Notes: a model not told the origin generated them from the letters alone. Positions 54,184 to 63,712 are shown, numbered from the stretch's first letter. The stretch: 64,000 nt of DNA from Cryomorpha ignava (GCF_010686655.1 NZ_JAAGVY010000012.1:54237-118236), one strand, 5' to 3'. Numbers and translations: made by a program.

Positions 54184-56418
54184 TCAGTTGCCTGCAACAG
54201 CTCCCACCATTCCAAAACCAACATTTAAAATAGATATATCAACAATGTTTACTGCTCCATCGCAATTCAAATCGGCTAAATGATTGTAATTCGGGCTGGC
54301 TGACGAAAAGCCATAAGAGGCATTCAATATCGATAAATCTACAATATTTATGGAGTTGTTATTATTGATATCACCTCTTATTAAGCCGGAAAGCATCAAT
54401 TCATCTCCGCCGGCTGAAACCTCAAAATCATTTATGATTTTTGCAAGCAATCCTTCTACTTTGATTAACGCATCATAGCTTCCCAAATCAAGATCGGGAA
54501 CAGTAAAATTGCCGGCATCATTCATCATTCCCGAAAATTGCAAATTGAGAACAGAAGTTCCGGGCTGATAAAACGAAACTACGATTGCACGCTCTCCGCA
54601 ATTTTGATTCCACACTACATTCCCATTTACGGAAGTAGTAGGTAAACATTGTGGATCATTTTCATCAAGAAAATTAACGTTCAAAGCGCTTTCAGCAAAC
54701 GAACAAATGGAGTTTGTGGGATTTGAAGCATTGGTATATACATAGGCTGTAAGCGAATACTCGCCCAAAAAAGGCGTATAGCCATTTGCGGAAAGCAAAC
54801 CGTTGAGATCATTGTTAAATGAATAAGTAGCAGCCACTCCGCTTAAATAAATTCCCGAAAGTGAAGTTGCACTTTCAAAATAGATACCTCTACCTCCGCC
54901 CGGAGGAATAATATGTGGCGAAGAAAGCGCAACCGTACTAGATTGATCAGGACAGATAGCAGAATCACCCGTGAGAATTAATGACTGCGCAAGGCAGGTT
55001 ATTGGATCGCAATCAGCCGTTCCATCTTCGCACGTAAGCGCCGGGTAACCATTGCCGGTAGAATTGGCTATTCCGCATTGACCTGCTTCATTGATTACAA
55101 TTAAATAAGTGCCAGATTCTGAGGCCATCCATGAAATAGCACAACCAGTGCCGGCCCCAAAAGCATCTACCGCTCCGCTAGGAGCAATAATGGTAAACTC
55201 CGGAATCCAACTACCGGCACCGGGGCCATTGCAAATGCTAAAAGTATAAACGCCATTTTCTTGAAAATTCTCCACTTCATAAGCTTCTGCAGCATTCACT
55301 TCGAAAGTTGTAATTTCATTAAATGGGCATCCAGAACCATCGTCGCAGGGTGCACCGCCAAAAAGAGTATTAAAATTTGTATAGCCTGCGGTAGGAGAAG
55401 GATCTATCCAATCTAAACAGGGTGGGTTTGCGATTGTACCACATATCACCCAGCCCATATCTTCAAAAAGACCCAACGTTATCGGGCCGGGATCGTGTAT
55501 AGATTCTCCATTGGCTATTTGAGGAGTCATTAAACTATTTATAGATCCGGTACTAAAAGTATTTTCATCCCAGTGAGAAATGGAAGAACCTGAATTCCAG
55601 CTTAAAGGCGCATATATTTTTGGCTGATTGTTGCTATTGGCAATAATTGCCGTAGGTGAATTGCAAAACACATTATTGCTTTCAAAGGCATTTGCCAGAA
55701 CAAGCCCTTCTTCGAGAGAAGTAAGCGCAACACCGTTTATACCGAGCAATAGATACTCATCGAAAGCATAATTTACGTCGGCAGTGCCGAGGCCAAAATC
55801 GCCATCTCCTGTACCTTGGTCTAATGCAGCCGTTGATGAAAATCCAAGCCCATGACCAATTTCGTGAAGCACAACAGATACCAAATCGTACTGATTAAAA
55901 GGATTGTTGCCATCTGTGCCAAAATACCAACTAAAATTTGAGTTGAAACTCGCTAAAATATCCGGAGTTAGTGGCGATATGTCGGTTCCGGCAATCTGAT
56001 CTGCAAGTGCGCTGGCGTAATAACTACCGTCGGGTGCATTGGCAAAATCTTTGAATATTAGTGCAGGGCCGGCACTCCCCAAAATCCCTGGTCCCAAATT
56101 GCTCCATTCAGCGTATATTTTGATTGTAACCGGACTGCTGATGCTGTATGACCAGATATCAACAGCTTCTTGAAAGGCTGCTTCTGCTGCCGGGGGAAAA
56201 TCTACGTAAGTTACAACGAAAGTGGCACATGGATCATCAGCATCCCGCGAATTCATTTTGTCGAGAATGGCCTGCGGAGCATGGGTGCGATGAAGTCCGG
56301 CAAACTCACCTGGCGGACAAACAACAATAGGTCCCGGAAGCGATTCCATAACCTGACCGTGAGTAAATGAACTTAATAAAACGACAAAGGTGGTTGAAAA
56401 AATAGATTTGAAATACAT
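54184..56418 (-). CDS. Secreted HExxH metalloprotease-like protein with dockerin
   Basis: This 744-aa protein has a signal peptide (IFSTTFVVLLSSFTHG) and a catalytic-like domain (about 60-345) with HEIGHGLGFSS near residue 185. The first two His and the Glu are present, but the third metzincin His is replaced by Ser. This HExxHGxGF form occurs in a known group of secreted bacterial proteins. A beta-rich middle follows (about 390-620, with EFTIIAPSGAVDAFG), then a regulatory-like domain and a C-terminal dockerin (GDINNNNSINIVDLS, then DLNCDGAVNIVDISILN). It is a paralogue of the next gene upstream. Whether it is an active protease is uncertain. Confidence 0.83.
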   Translation of the reverse strand: MYFKSIFSTTFVVLLSSFTHGQVMESLPGPIVVCPPGEFAGLHRTHAPQAILDKMNSRDADDPCATFVVTYVDFPPAAEAAFQEAVDIWSYSISSPVTIKIYAEWSNLGPGILGSAGPALIFKDFANAPDGSYYASALADQIAGTDISPLTPDILASFNSNFSWYFGTDGNNPFNQYDLVSVVLHEIGHGLGFSSTAALDQGTGDGDFGLGTADVNYAFDEYLLLGINGVALTSLEEGLVLANAFESNNVFCNSPTAIIANSNNQPKIYAPLSWNSGSSISHWDENTFSTGSINSLMTPQIANGESIHDPGPITLGLFEDMGWVICGTIANPPCLDWIDPSPTAGYTNFNTLFGGAPCDDGSGCPFNEITTFEVNAAEAYEVENFQENGVYTFSICNGPGAGSWIPEFTIIAPSGAVDAFGAGTGCAISWMASESGTYLIVINEAGQCGIANSTGNGYPALTCEDGTADCDPITCLAQSLILTGDSAICPDQSSTVALSSPHIIPPGGGRGIYFESATSLSGIYLSGVAATYSFNNDLNGLLSANGYTPFLGEYSLTAYVYTNASNPTNSICSFAESALNVNFLDENDPQCLPTTSVNGNVVWNQNCGERAIVVSFYQPGTSVLNLQFSGMMNDAGNFTVPDLDLGSYDALIKVEGLLAKIINDFEVSAGGDELMLSGLIRGDINNNNSINIVDLSILNASYGFSSASPNYNHLADLNCDGAVNIVDISILNVGFGMVGAVAGN

Positions 56419-56580
56419 CGTGACGGTTGGTTAGTGAATCGTTAAAAAAGGAATTTTAAATAGTCTTTTTTATGAAGAATGCAATATCTAAAATTCAGTC
56501 TAAACAAACCTACGTCTAAAATCGCCACTTTCAAATGGGAAGTAGAAAAATTAACGATTGCAAAAGATTGAACCAAATTT

Positions 56581-59500
56581 TCAATTGCCCGCGCTGTCGC
56601 CTACCATTCCAAACCTTTGGCCAATTATAGATAAATCAATAATATTGATAAACCCGTCGCAATTATAATCGGCAACTTGAAGATAGGATTCTTGCCCGTT
56701 TTGCGATCCAAAAGCCAGATTTAAAGCAGACACGTCGTTGAGATTCACAATATTCGTATTTGTAATGTCGCCGGGAATAATTCCGCCCAAGTATAGCGTA
56801 TTGATCCCTGGGCTCACCGTAAAGGAGGCCACCTTTTTGGTTAGATAGCCCTTCACTTTAAAATAGATATCGTAAACCCCCGAATTAATTTCCGGTATAG
56901 AGTAATCGCCGGTTTCGCCAATCATAGCATTATATTCATAAAGAAGAATCGCTGTTTCAGGGGTGTAAAGTTTAATTTTTATCTCCCTGCTTCCACAAAT
57001 AGAATTCCAATCGAGCAGACCATCGATTTGACTCGCCATTTGGATTCCTGCACAAGTACAAGCTTCTGTCATTTTGTCATTTGTAGTTAGCGGGTCTCCA
57101 TCATCGCAGGGGTCGCCTAAGGCCAATGGACTATTCGGGCATTCATCAATACAATCGGCAATTCCGTCGCCATCACTATCGATATCAGGAGTTCCGCAAC
57201 CGCAGGCGCCGGGTTCGGTTTTTAGCGGATCATTAGGGCAGGCATCAAATTCATCGCAAACTCCATCGCCATCAGAATCTGGTAAAACTGTAATTTCAAC
57301 ACTTTCAGAAAGATCTGACGTACACTCGCTCGACAGACTGGCAGCAACACTGTATAAACCACTCTCGTTAACACTAATAGCAGATGTTGTTTCACCATTG
57401 CTCCACAAGTAAGATTCAAATCCTTCAGAGGCCGAAAGTGTGATTATTTCTCCTTGACAGATTGTAGTTGAGCCATCTACCATAATCGACAAAGTAGTTG
57501 TTTCATCTGGCATTACTGTTATATATTGATTCCGAGTTTTGGTATTTCCAGATTGGTCGGTGGCTGTCCATGTAACTTGTGTGGTTCCCACAGGGAAAAC
57601 AGCAGGAGCATTATTGCTTACCGTTGCGCTGCAATTATCTGCCCAGGTAGGATTTCCCAGGATCACATTTGCCGCCGAGCATTCTCCCACATCAGCTACA
57701 ACCGTTTTATTAGAAGGAGCTGCAAGACTTGGATTTATTCCGTCTACAACCGTGATAATTGCAGTACAAAAGTCAGTGTTTCCACTCGCATCTGTAACCG
57801 TAAGATTCACAACGTTTATACCCAAGTCAGCACAGGTAAAATTAGTTTTGCTCAGTTCGAGATCAAGCCATTCGCAATTATCGGTAGATCCTGAGTTAAT
57901 CTGATTGACATTAATATTCACAAATCCCGAAGCATTGAGCGAAACATTTTTGTTTTGGCATAGAGCCACCGGATTCTCAATATCACTCAAACATGGGTCA
58001 CCACCGCACTCGGGAGCGAGTGAAGTCAAAAACGTTATAGCTGGTCCGCCGGGTGCGTTTCCGCAAATGGAGTTTGCAAAATCATCGGCATCGTAATATA
58101 CAAAACCAGAAACTTGATAAGTTCCGTCAAGCTCTGTAATCCCATTAAGCGGAAGCTCTCCGTTTAAGGAATTATCAAAAGTATAAGGAAAAGTAATATT
58201 CGAAATGTAAACCCCGTCATTCAGTTCAGCGTTGTGAAAGTAAATTCCATATCCTCCGGTTGGTGGAATACTTGCTCCTGAAAGTGATACAGTGGTTGTT
58301 TGTCCGGGACAAACTTGTTCATCACCATTGAGCATCAAAGAGGGGGTTTCGCAACTAGCAGGATCGCAAAGCGCGGTACCACTTTGACATGTAAGTGCTG
58401 CATATCCATTCAATTGGCCATTTGAAACCCCACATTGCCCGGCCTCATTTACTATAAGTGTATATGTGCCAGATTGAGAGGCAGTCCAGGTAATAGCACA
58501 TCCAGTGCCGTTTCCAAAAGCTTCCACATCTCCATTTGGTGCGACAATTGTAAACTCCGGAATCCAGCTTCCCGCGTTAGGCCCGTTGCATATACTAAAG
58601 GTATAAACACCACCGGCAATAAAATTTTCTACTCCATAAGCGGTCGCGGGAACGATTTGGGTACTTACAATTTCATTAAAGGGGCTTCCATTCCCATAAT
58701 CGCAGGGGGCACCACCAAAAAGATTGTTAAACTGAAGATTTTTGGTAGTAGGAGATGGATGTGTCCACGCAGTACATGGAAGATTTTCAGGTTCACCGCC
58801 TGAGCATATATCCCATCCCAGATCTTGCAATAAACCGAGTGCAATTGGCCCGGGATTGTGTATCACTTCACTTGACCCCATACTTGGAGTCATCAAGCTA
58901 TTTTCTGATCCTGCCAGATAAGTAAACTCATTTAAGTGAGAAAGAGAAGAGCTATTGCTGAAAAGAGCCGGCGCATAAAATCTAGGTCGTACTCCATCAT
59001 TTGCAGCTGTAGCATGAGCACCGTTGCAGTACACATTATTTCCGGTAAAGGCAGTGCCCAGATTGGGCCCTTCAGCAAGAGAGAGAAGCAAAGAGCCATT
59101 TATTCCCTGAGTCATTAATTGGTCGTAAACCATGGGAATATCTGCAGATCCTACTCCAAACTCTCCATTACCAGCCACCATAGATGCAGATGATGCAAAC
59201 CCAAAGCCGTGTCCCAGCTCATGAAGCACTACCGACATCAAATCGTATTGACTCCAGGTTCCTTCCCCATCAGTTCCGAAATACCAGTTTTGGGTTGAGT
59301 TAAAATTTGCGGTAATATCGGGCTGACTCGGAGCCAGATCGTACCCCGCAATTTTATCGGCGAGAGCTGAACCATAAAACTTATTATCGGGCGCATTGGC
59401 AAAGTTTCTATACACATACGCAGAACCAGCAGAGCCAAGCAATCCGCTACCCATAAAAGTCCAGTTGGCGGTAACCCTAATCGTTACAGAGCTGCTAATG

Positions 59501-59775
59501 GAATAGGCCCATATATCAACAGCTGCCTGAAAAGCAACTTGTGCCCCAGGAGGAAAATTATTGTAAGTAACCTCAATGGTTGCACAGGGTTCATCAGCGC
59601 TGCGCATGGCTAATCTGCTTAATATTTCAGGAGCCGGCGGGGTGTAGTGATGGCCTGTATGCTCGCCTGCCGGACAGACTACCAAGGGAGGTTCAAACGA
59701 ATCTAATGATTGGGAAAAAACAAATACAGGCGAAAGAATCGCCAAAGAAATGGCGACGAGTAACTTGGTTAACAT
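56581..59775 (-). CDS. Secreted HExxH metalloprotease-like protein with HYR-like, thrombospondin-3-like and dockerin domains
   Basis: From the ATG at 59775 (a TTG at 59787 is the alternative) this is a 1064-aa protein with a signal peptide (LLVAISLAILSPVFVFSQ). The catalytic-like domain and the beta-rich middle are paralogous to those of the 744-aa neighbour, including HELGHGFGFAS near residue 185. An insert then adds two HYR-like modules (VALCQNKNVSLNASG; WTATDQSGNTKTRNQ), an Ig-like segment and a calcium-binding thrombospondin type 3-like stretch (DSDGDGVCDEFDACPNDP). A regulatory-like domain and dockerin (DYNCDGFINIIDLSII) end it. The pair shows how one protease core gained modules before the dockerin. 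Confidence 0.84.
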   Translation of the reverse strand: MLTKLLVAISLAILSPVFVFSQSLDSFEPPLVVCPAGEHTGHHYTPPAPEILSRLAMRSADEPCATIEVTYNNFPPGAQVAFQAAVDIWAYSISSSVTIRVTANWTFMGSGLLGSAGSAYVYRNFANAPDNKFYGSALADKIAGYDLAPSQPDITANFNSTQNWYFGTDGEGTWSQYDLMSVVLHELGHGFGFASSASMVAGNGEFGVGSADIPMVYDQLMTQGINGSLLLSLAEGPNLGTAFTGNNVYCNGAHATAANDGVRPRFYAPALFSNSSSLSHLNEFTYLAGSENSLMTPSMGSSEVIHNPGPIALGLLQDLGWDICSGGEPENLPCTAWTHPSPTTKNLQFNNLFGGAPCDYGNGSPFNEIVSTQIVPATAYGVENFIAGGVYTFSICNGPNAGSWIPEFTIVAPNGDVEAFGNGTGCAITWTASQSGTYTLIVNEAGQCGVSNGQLNGYAALTCQSGTALCDPASCETPSLMLNGDEQVCPGQTTTVSLSGASIPPTGGYGIYFHNAELNDGVYISNITFPYTFDNSLNGELPLNGITELDGTYQVSGFVYYDADDFANSICGNAPGGPAITFLTSLAPECGGDPCLSDIENPVALCQNKNVSLNASGFVNINVNQINSGSTDNCEWLDLELSKTNFTCADLGINVVNLTVTDASGNTDFCTAIITVVDGINPSLAAPSNKTVVADVGECSAANVILGNPTWADNCSATVSNNAPAVFPVGTTQVTWTATDQSGNTKTRNQYITVMPDETTTLSIMVDGSTTICQGEIITLSASEGFESYLWSNGETTSAISVNESGLYSVAASLSSECTSDLSESVEITVLPDSDGDGVCDEFDACPNDPLKTEPGACGCGTPDIDSDGDGIADCIDECPNSPLALGDPCDDGDPLTTNDKMTEACTCAGIQMASQIDGLLDWNSICGSREIKIKLYTPETAILLYEYNAMIGETGDYSIPEINSGVYDIYFKVKGYLTKKVASFTVSPGINTLYLGGIIPGDITNTNIVNLNDVSALNLAFGSQNGQESYLQVADYNCDGFINIIDLSIIGQRFGMVGDSAGN

Positions 59776-59931
59776 ACAATTGGTCAATCGGTTATTAAAG
59801 ACGCCAAGGTAAATGTTTCTTCAGAAAAAAGCAATTCTTTTTTTAAATTTGATGATAGATAATTAAAGTTCGGCTGCTAAATAATTAACTCAACAAAAGA
59901 AATCTCAGATTATTAAGAGTAAATTTTAATC

Positions 59932-59961
59932 AAAAAAACCTGCTTACATCATGTAAACAGG
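59932..59961 (-). terminator. Probable terminator after the NIDO-like gene
   Basis: The stem CCTG-c-TTACAT pairs with ATGTAA-a-CAGG (59939-59961). On the minus strand a run of seven Ts follows directly. It lies 72 bp beyond the stop at 60033. Confidence 0.7.
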
Positions 59962-60032
59962 CTCTTCTGGTTGCTCTGGTTATGGTTATTAATCTTAGTA
60001 TTGCTCGGGCATATTCAAATGAGTTTTTTCCT

Positions 60033-60917
60033 TCAATGCACAAATAAATTTTGAGCAAATTCACTTTTGGTTTCCATATTAAAACTGTAATAATCTGCAT
60101 TCATCATTCCATAAACATTACTATCTGCCAGGCTAAATGAGTAGATTAAATTGTCAAAAAGCTGAATGAGAATATGATTGTCCAAATCGCCTGTATTGAT
60201 TCCGCATATAAAAAGCGGTTTACCTTTTTGCTGATTCCCAATTAGTGACTCCATTAATTTGGGCGAAATATGGTGGTAAGCAAAAGATACATTTCCACCT
60301 CCGGTGTTGGATTTTTCTTTCAGTATTACCTCGAATGTAACTGTGTTTGCCGCATCTTTATCATAGAGTGCCATGTTTCGATACAATATTCTAAGGCTGC
60401 TCTCTTCCTGAAGAAGATAAATTCCGCTATTGGAATAAATTGAGCTTTTTTGCAAATCGGCCCAAAAAGGCGCTATCAATTGCATATTTAGTGGAAAGTA
60501 TTCGGGAGTAAAATTACCCACTGACGATCCAAAGCTTAGATTGCCATTGGCATTTACCCAAACTGTGTTTTGAATTGAATCAAAAAAGGAAAAGGCAAAA
60601 GGTAATTTGAGTAACGCTGATCCATCATCGGTCAAATCGAGCTTCACCCATCCGTCTTGTGCGAGCGATGTAGTGAGGTAAGGGGGAATATCTGTTTTTT
60701 CGAGAAAAATTTGTTCTGTGATTAGACTTCGGGTCGCAGCCGGAACATGCTCCCGAAGACTTTGAAACAAGTTTTCGCCTTGGTCTTTTGCTTTAACGTA
60801 TTCAGGAGTTTCGCTTATGGTGGCGAGCGTGCCCGAGAGGTCTTGTGCCATTATCTGGGTTGAACAAAAGATGGCTGTTGCAATAATTGCTTTCGAAAAA
60901 TAATTTAAGGTTTTCAT
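60033..60917 (-). CDS. Secreted NIDO-like domain protein
   Basis: This 294-aa protein has a signal peptide (AIIATAIFCSTQIMAQ). Residues about 95-260 resemble a nidogen (NIDO) extracellular domain: VWVNANGNLSFGSSVGNF, FPLNMQLIAPFWADLQ, a central NTVTFEVIL strand and SFAYHHI. NIDO domains are found in extracellular adhesion proteins. No T9SS sorting domain is present, so it may stay periplasmic or be secreted otherwise. Its 5' leader is shared with the next two upstream genes, which suggests co-regulation. Confidence 0.78.
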   Translation of the reverse strand: MKTLNYFSKAIIATAIFCSTQIMAQDLSGTLATISETPEYVKAKDQGENLFQSLREHVPAATRSLITEQIFLEKTDIPPYLTTSLAQDGWVKLDLTDDGSALLKLPFAFSFFDSIQNTVWVNANGNLSFGSSVGNFTPEYFPLNMQLIAPFWADLQKSSIYSNSGIYLLQEESSLRILYRNMALYDKDAANTVTFEVILKEKSNTGGGNVSFAYHHISPKLMESLIGNQQKGKPLFICGINTGDLDNHILIQLFDNLIYSFSLADSNVYGMMNADYYSFNMETKSEFAQNLFVH

Positions 60918-61082
60918 GATGTTAAGTTTTAGGGTTTGATTATTCGTTTTAATAATATTTTATTTTTACATTACAAATCTCCGTATTTAAGTTGCTGCTT
61001 ATCAGAGCGAAAACACGGTTTTTAAAGTGTTTTTTTCTTGTTTTATTTCCGTTTATTACACAGAGTGCGGGTGAAAAACACC
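60918..61082 (-). promoter_or_regulatory. Conserved leader/promoter region, copy 1
   Basis: On the minus strand, GGTGTTTTTCACC (61070-61082) is followed about 90 bp later by a GGAGATTTGTAATGTAAAA block (60964-60982), which ends 47 bp before the ATG. The same order and spacing recur at 61642-61807 and 63543-63712. The ATTTG part probably serves as the -7 element. Confidence 0.6.
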
Positions 61083-61152
61083 TTTTTTTTATGGCTAAAA
61101 AAATTGTGCATTTTAATATCGCTGGTTAATAAGAATTTTGTTTGCTTGCGTA

Positions 61153-61641
61153 TTATTTGGAAACCCTAAAGTCACCGAACGCAAATACAAAATGGCTTTT
61201 TCTGTTTTTCCCATCGGCTTTATTCCAGGTTAAGCAGAGCACTGATTTTGTTGCGTAAACGGGGGTAAAGGATAGATCAGCTTGAAATCCAGACTTCCAT
61301 TCACCTTTCACCATTTTAAAGTAGAATTTTGATTGTATGGACTTTGAGGCAGGATTTAAATCTTGCGAAATTTTGTCTTTGTCATAGACCCCTTCATGCA
61401 TCTCTAAAGTATTTCTCACTACCGATCCGGTTTTGAGGTAGTGCTCAAACTTATCCATGAACGATTTGCCCAAGTACCTTTCTGCCAAAAATGGCTTTGC
61501 GATTGGCTGTTGATCCGTCCCGATGTTTTCTACACCCAGGTTCCCCTCATGGGCGTGAAGCGACTTTGCATACGGTTGGGTTTGCGGATATGCGTGTACT
61601 GAAAATAAAAAAATTGATGTGTAAATAAGAAGCGTTTTCAT
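61153..61641 (-). CDS. Small secreted protein of unknown function
   Basis: This 162-aa protein has a signal peptide (LLIYTSIFLFSVHAYPQ) and a polar mature part with no recognised domain, ending in FVFAFGDFRVSK. It has two short aromatic-rich strands (SKFYFKMVKGEWKSGF, DLSFTPVYATKSVL). It stands between two genes that share its leader sequence, so it belongs to the same regulated set of exported proteins. I do not recognise a family. The gene is supported by the signal peptide and the conserved leader rather than by homology. Confidence 0.68.
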   Translation of the reverse strand: MKTLLIYTSIFLFSVHAYPQTQPYAKSLHAHEGNLGVENIGTDQQPIAKPFLAERYLGKSFMDKFEHYLKTGSVVRNTLEMHEGVYDKDKISQDLNPASKSIQSKFYFKMVKGEWKSGFQADLSFTPVYATKSVLCLTWNKADGKNRKSHFVFAFGDFRVSK

Positions 61642-61807
61642 GATAATGAGGTTTTGGTTTTGATTAACTCGTTTTATTAATTTGTGATTTTACATTACAA
61701 ATATCCGCACTCATAGCGCTGGTTAACAGAGGAAAACAACGGTATTTAAGAGTTTTTTTTGCGGCTTTTATATTCGTTAATCCCGCAAAAAAAAGGTGAA
61801 AAACACC
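61642..61807 (-). promoter_or_regulatory. Conserved leader/promoter region, copy 2
   Basis: It carries GGTGTTTTTCACC (61795-61807 on the minus strand) and GGATATTTGTAATGTAAAA (61688-61706), ending 47 bp before the ATG at 61641, as in copy 1. Confidence 0.6.
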
Positions 61808-61823
61808 CCCATCAGGAATATTT

Positions 61824-61868
61824 AAAATTGAAAACGCTCTCACCTGTGGCGAGAGCGTTTTCAATTTT
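61824..61868 (-). terminator. Strong hairpin terminator after the 546-aa T9SS protein gene
   Basis: Perfect 18-bp inverted repeat (61824-61841 with 61851-61868) with a 9-nt loop. The outer arms are A/T-rich and the core is G/C-rich, so it can act in both directions. It lies 34 bp beyond the stop at 61902. Confidence 0.82.
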
Positions 61869-61901
61869 GGACTCTTCAATCATTAGTGTTGATTGAATAC
61901 T

Positions 61902-63542
61902 TTACTCTTTTATAATTTTTCCAGTAATATCCAGCCCATTGCTGTGAATCCGGTATATGTATATTCCAGAATTAAGCCCTGTAGTTCCTATTTGAGTACT
62001 GGTGGTCTCAACTTGCTGAATGACTCGTTTTCCGGTTATATCATACAATTCAAAAGTGTAAGGTACAGTATTCACTACCCCTACATTTATTATTTCCCTG
62101 CATGGGTTTGGGTATATTGAAACTTGGATATTATCGGGATTTTCATCAATGCCGCTCACTATTGAAAGGGGTGTGTAATAAAATTGGGTGCTCGCATTCA
62201 ACTCATAATTGTTTCCGAGGTATTGGTAAAGATCCTCTTGTAAGAGCATGGAAGGGGTTTCAGTAAAATCAACCGGAAGAATAATATCTTCACTAGATAT
62301 GGAAGTATCGTGAATACGTTCCGTTTTGAAAAAGGGCGTCCAATTACTGATTTGGCTGTTCCAATATGAATAGTTTAATGATTCCTGATTGCCAAAACCG
62401 TCAAGTACCCGGTCATATTTATTAAGGCCTACCCATTCACCAAATTCTTGACTCCATGAAGAGTTAATTTCAGTAGCAATCTCGGTTCCGTTCTGATAAA
62501 AATATTCGGTTCGACTTTGTCGAATAAATACGTTGTTTTGCTCTTGCCACACACTGTTTTCCCTTGAATATACCAACCCTTGATTGTTGTAGATAAAATC
62601 ACTAAGAGCTCTATTTTCCCACGTTTCAGTTTCGCTGTTCCACAGAGTTGTGAGGCTATTTTCTATATGGCCTTCAGCATTCACACTTTTCACTATCCGT
62701 CTCATATTAACCAGCTGATTAAATTCCGGATTATTGATTTTTTCAATAGATTGGATTAGAACATGTTGATCTGAATAAGAAGATTCTTTTTGGTAATATG
62801 GATAAGAGGTTAGCCCTTCCCAAACATGAACAGTAAATTCCGTATTGTTACCATTCTCATCATAAATGTATTCCATTTGTCCATCAAGTAGCCAAATAGA
62901 AAGATTGGGTTGCCATGAATAATGATTGGTCTCAATTATCAGGTTTGAATCATTGTAAATATTCTCATTTTTATTGTAGTACTCCCATGCTTCTTCAGAG
63001 GTATTGTATTGCGAATAAATTTCTTGAAGCAAATTGGGTTCTTCGCTAAATTGCTTTCTGTAATTCGGTTTCCAGTTGCCGTCCATGTCTTTTGAAAACC
63101 ATTTTCTTTCTACGAGCTTCCCTTCCGAATTATACGTGTAGGTTTGTTTATCCTGCTCACTTACTGAGCTGTCAAGCTTCATTAGAGTTTCTCCGTCTGA
63201 CTTAGGGTTCAGGAACTTATTTGAGCCGAACTTTTCTAAATTGTGCATTTCGGTAAGAGGCACTAAAGGGAGGGTACATCCTATAATCAGTGGTTGCTGA
63301 TTCATGTCCGTAACGTGCGCATAGTATGTTTCTGGAGCTGGTAATTTATGCGGATACGAGCGGAGATCTTGCAAATTTTGCATTACTATAAACGGTTCTA
63401 AAGGAATAGTCCATCCAGAAGAATTACCTCCTTGATTCAAGTCGGATTTATGTGCTTCATACTGAGAGTCGACTGGCAATATTTGAGCATTTGCCAATGA
63501 TGACAATAAAATAAGTGCGGTAATTGTTAGTAGCGTTTTCAT
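61902..63542 (-). CDS. Secreted repeat protein with T9SS type A sorting domain
   Basis: This 546-aa protein has a signal peptide (TALILLSSLANAQ), a 100-residue N-terminal region, then repeats of about 45-50 residues (about 130-440) built around YNSEGKLVERKW, YDENGN and W-rich strands such as NSETETWENRAL. A T9SS type A sorting domain ends it (about 465-546): VSIYPNPCREIINV, FELYDITGKRVIQQ, LNSGIYIYRIHSNG. Export across the outer membrane by T9SS is expected. The tandem strand-turn repeats resemble YD/RHS-like motifs but are shorter. The binding target is unknown. Confidence 0.85.
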   Translation of the reverse strand: MKTLLTITALILLSSLANAQILPVDSQYEAHKSDLNQGGNSSGWTIPLEPFIVMQNLQDLRSYPHKLPAPETYYAHVTDMNQQPLIIGCTLPLVPLTEMHNLEKFGSNKFLNPKSDGETLMKLDSSVSEQDKQTYTYNSEGKLVERKWFSKDMDGNWKPNYRKQFSEEPNLLQEIYSQYNTSEEAWEYYNKNENIYNDSNLIIETNHYSWQPNLSIWLLDGQMEYIYDENGNNTEFTVHVWEGLTSYPYYQKESSYSDQHVLIQSIEKINNPEFNQLVNMRRIVKSVNAEGHIENSLTTLWNSETETWENRALSDFIYNNQGLVYSRENSVWQEQNNVFIRQSRTEYFYQNGTEIATEINSSWSQEFGEWVGLNKYDRVLDGFGNQESLNYSYWNSQISNWTPFFKTERIHDTSISSEDIILPVDFTETPSMLLQEDLYQYLGNNYELNASTQFYYTPLSIVSGIDENPDNIQVSIYPNPCREIINVGVVNTVPYTFELYDITGKRVIQQVETTSTQIGTTGLNSGIYIYRIHSNGLDITGKIIKE

Positions 63543-63712
63543 AATTTAAAGTTTTAGGTTGTTTTTTAATGATTTGATTATTGTACTGTTTTTATACATT
63601 ACAAATCTCCCCATTCGCTTCGCCTAAAACCATAGTTAAAACACTGTTTTTGAATGATTTTTTAACCTCTCCGTTTTTGTTTTCTCACCTACTGATCATC
63701 CGTAAAAACACC
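63543..63712 (-). promoter_or_regulatory. Conserved leader/promoter region, copy 3
   Basis: It carries GGTGTTTTTACGG (63700-63712 on the minus strand) and GGAGATTTGTAATGTATAAA (63591-63610), ending 49 bp before the ATG at 63542. The upstream arm is less symmetrical than in the other two copies. Beyond it, the gap up to 63866 holds only the terminator at 63790. Confidence 0.55.
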
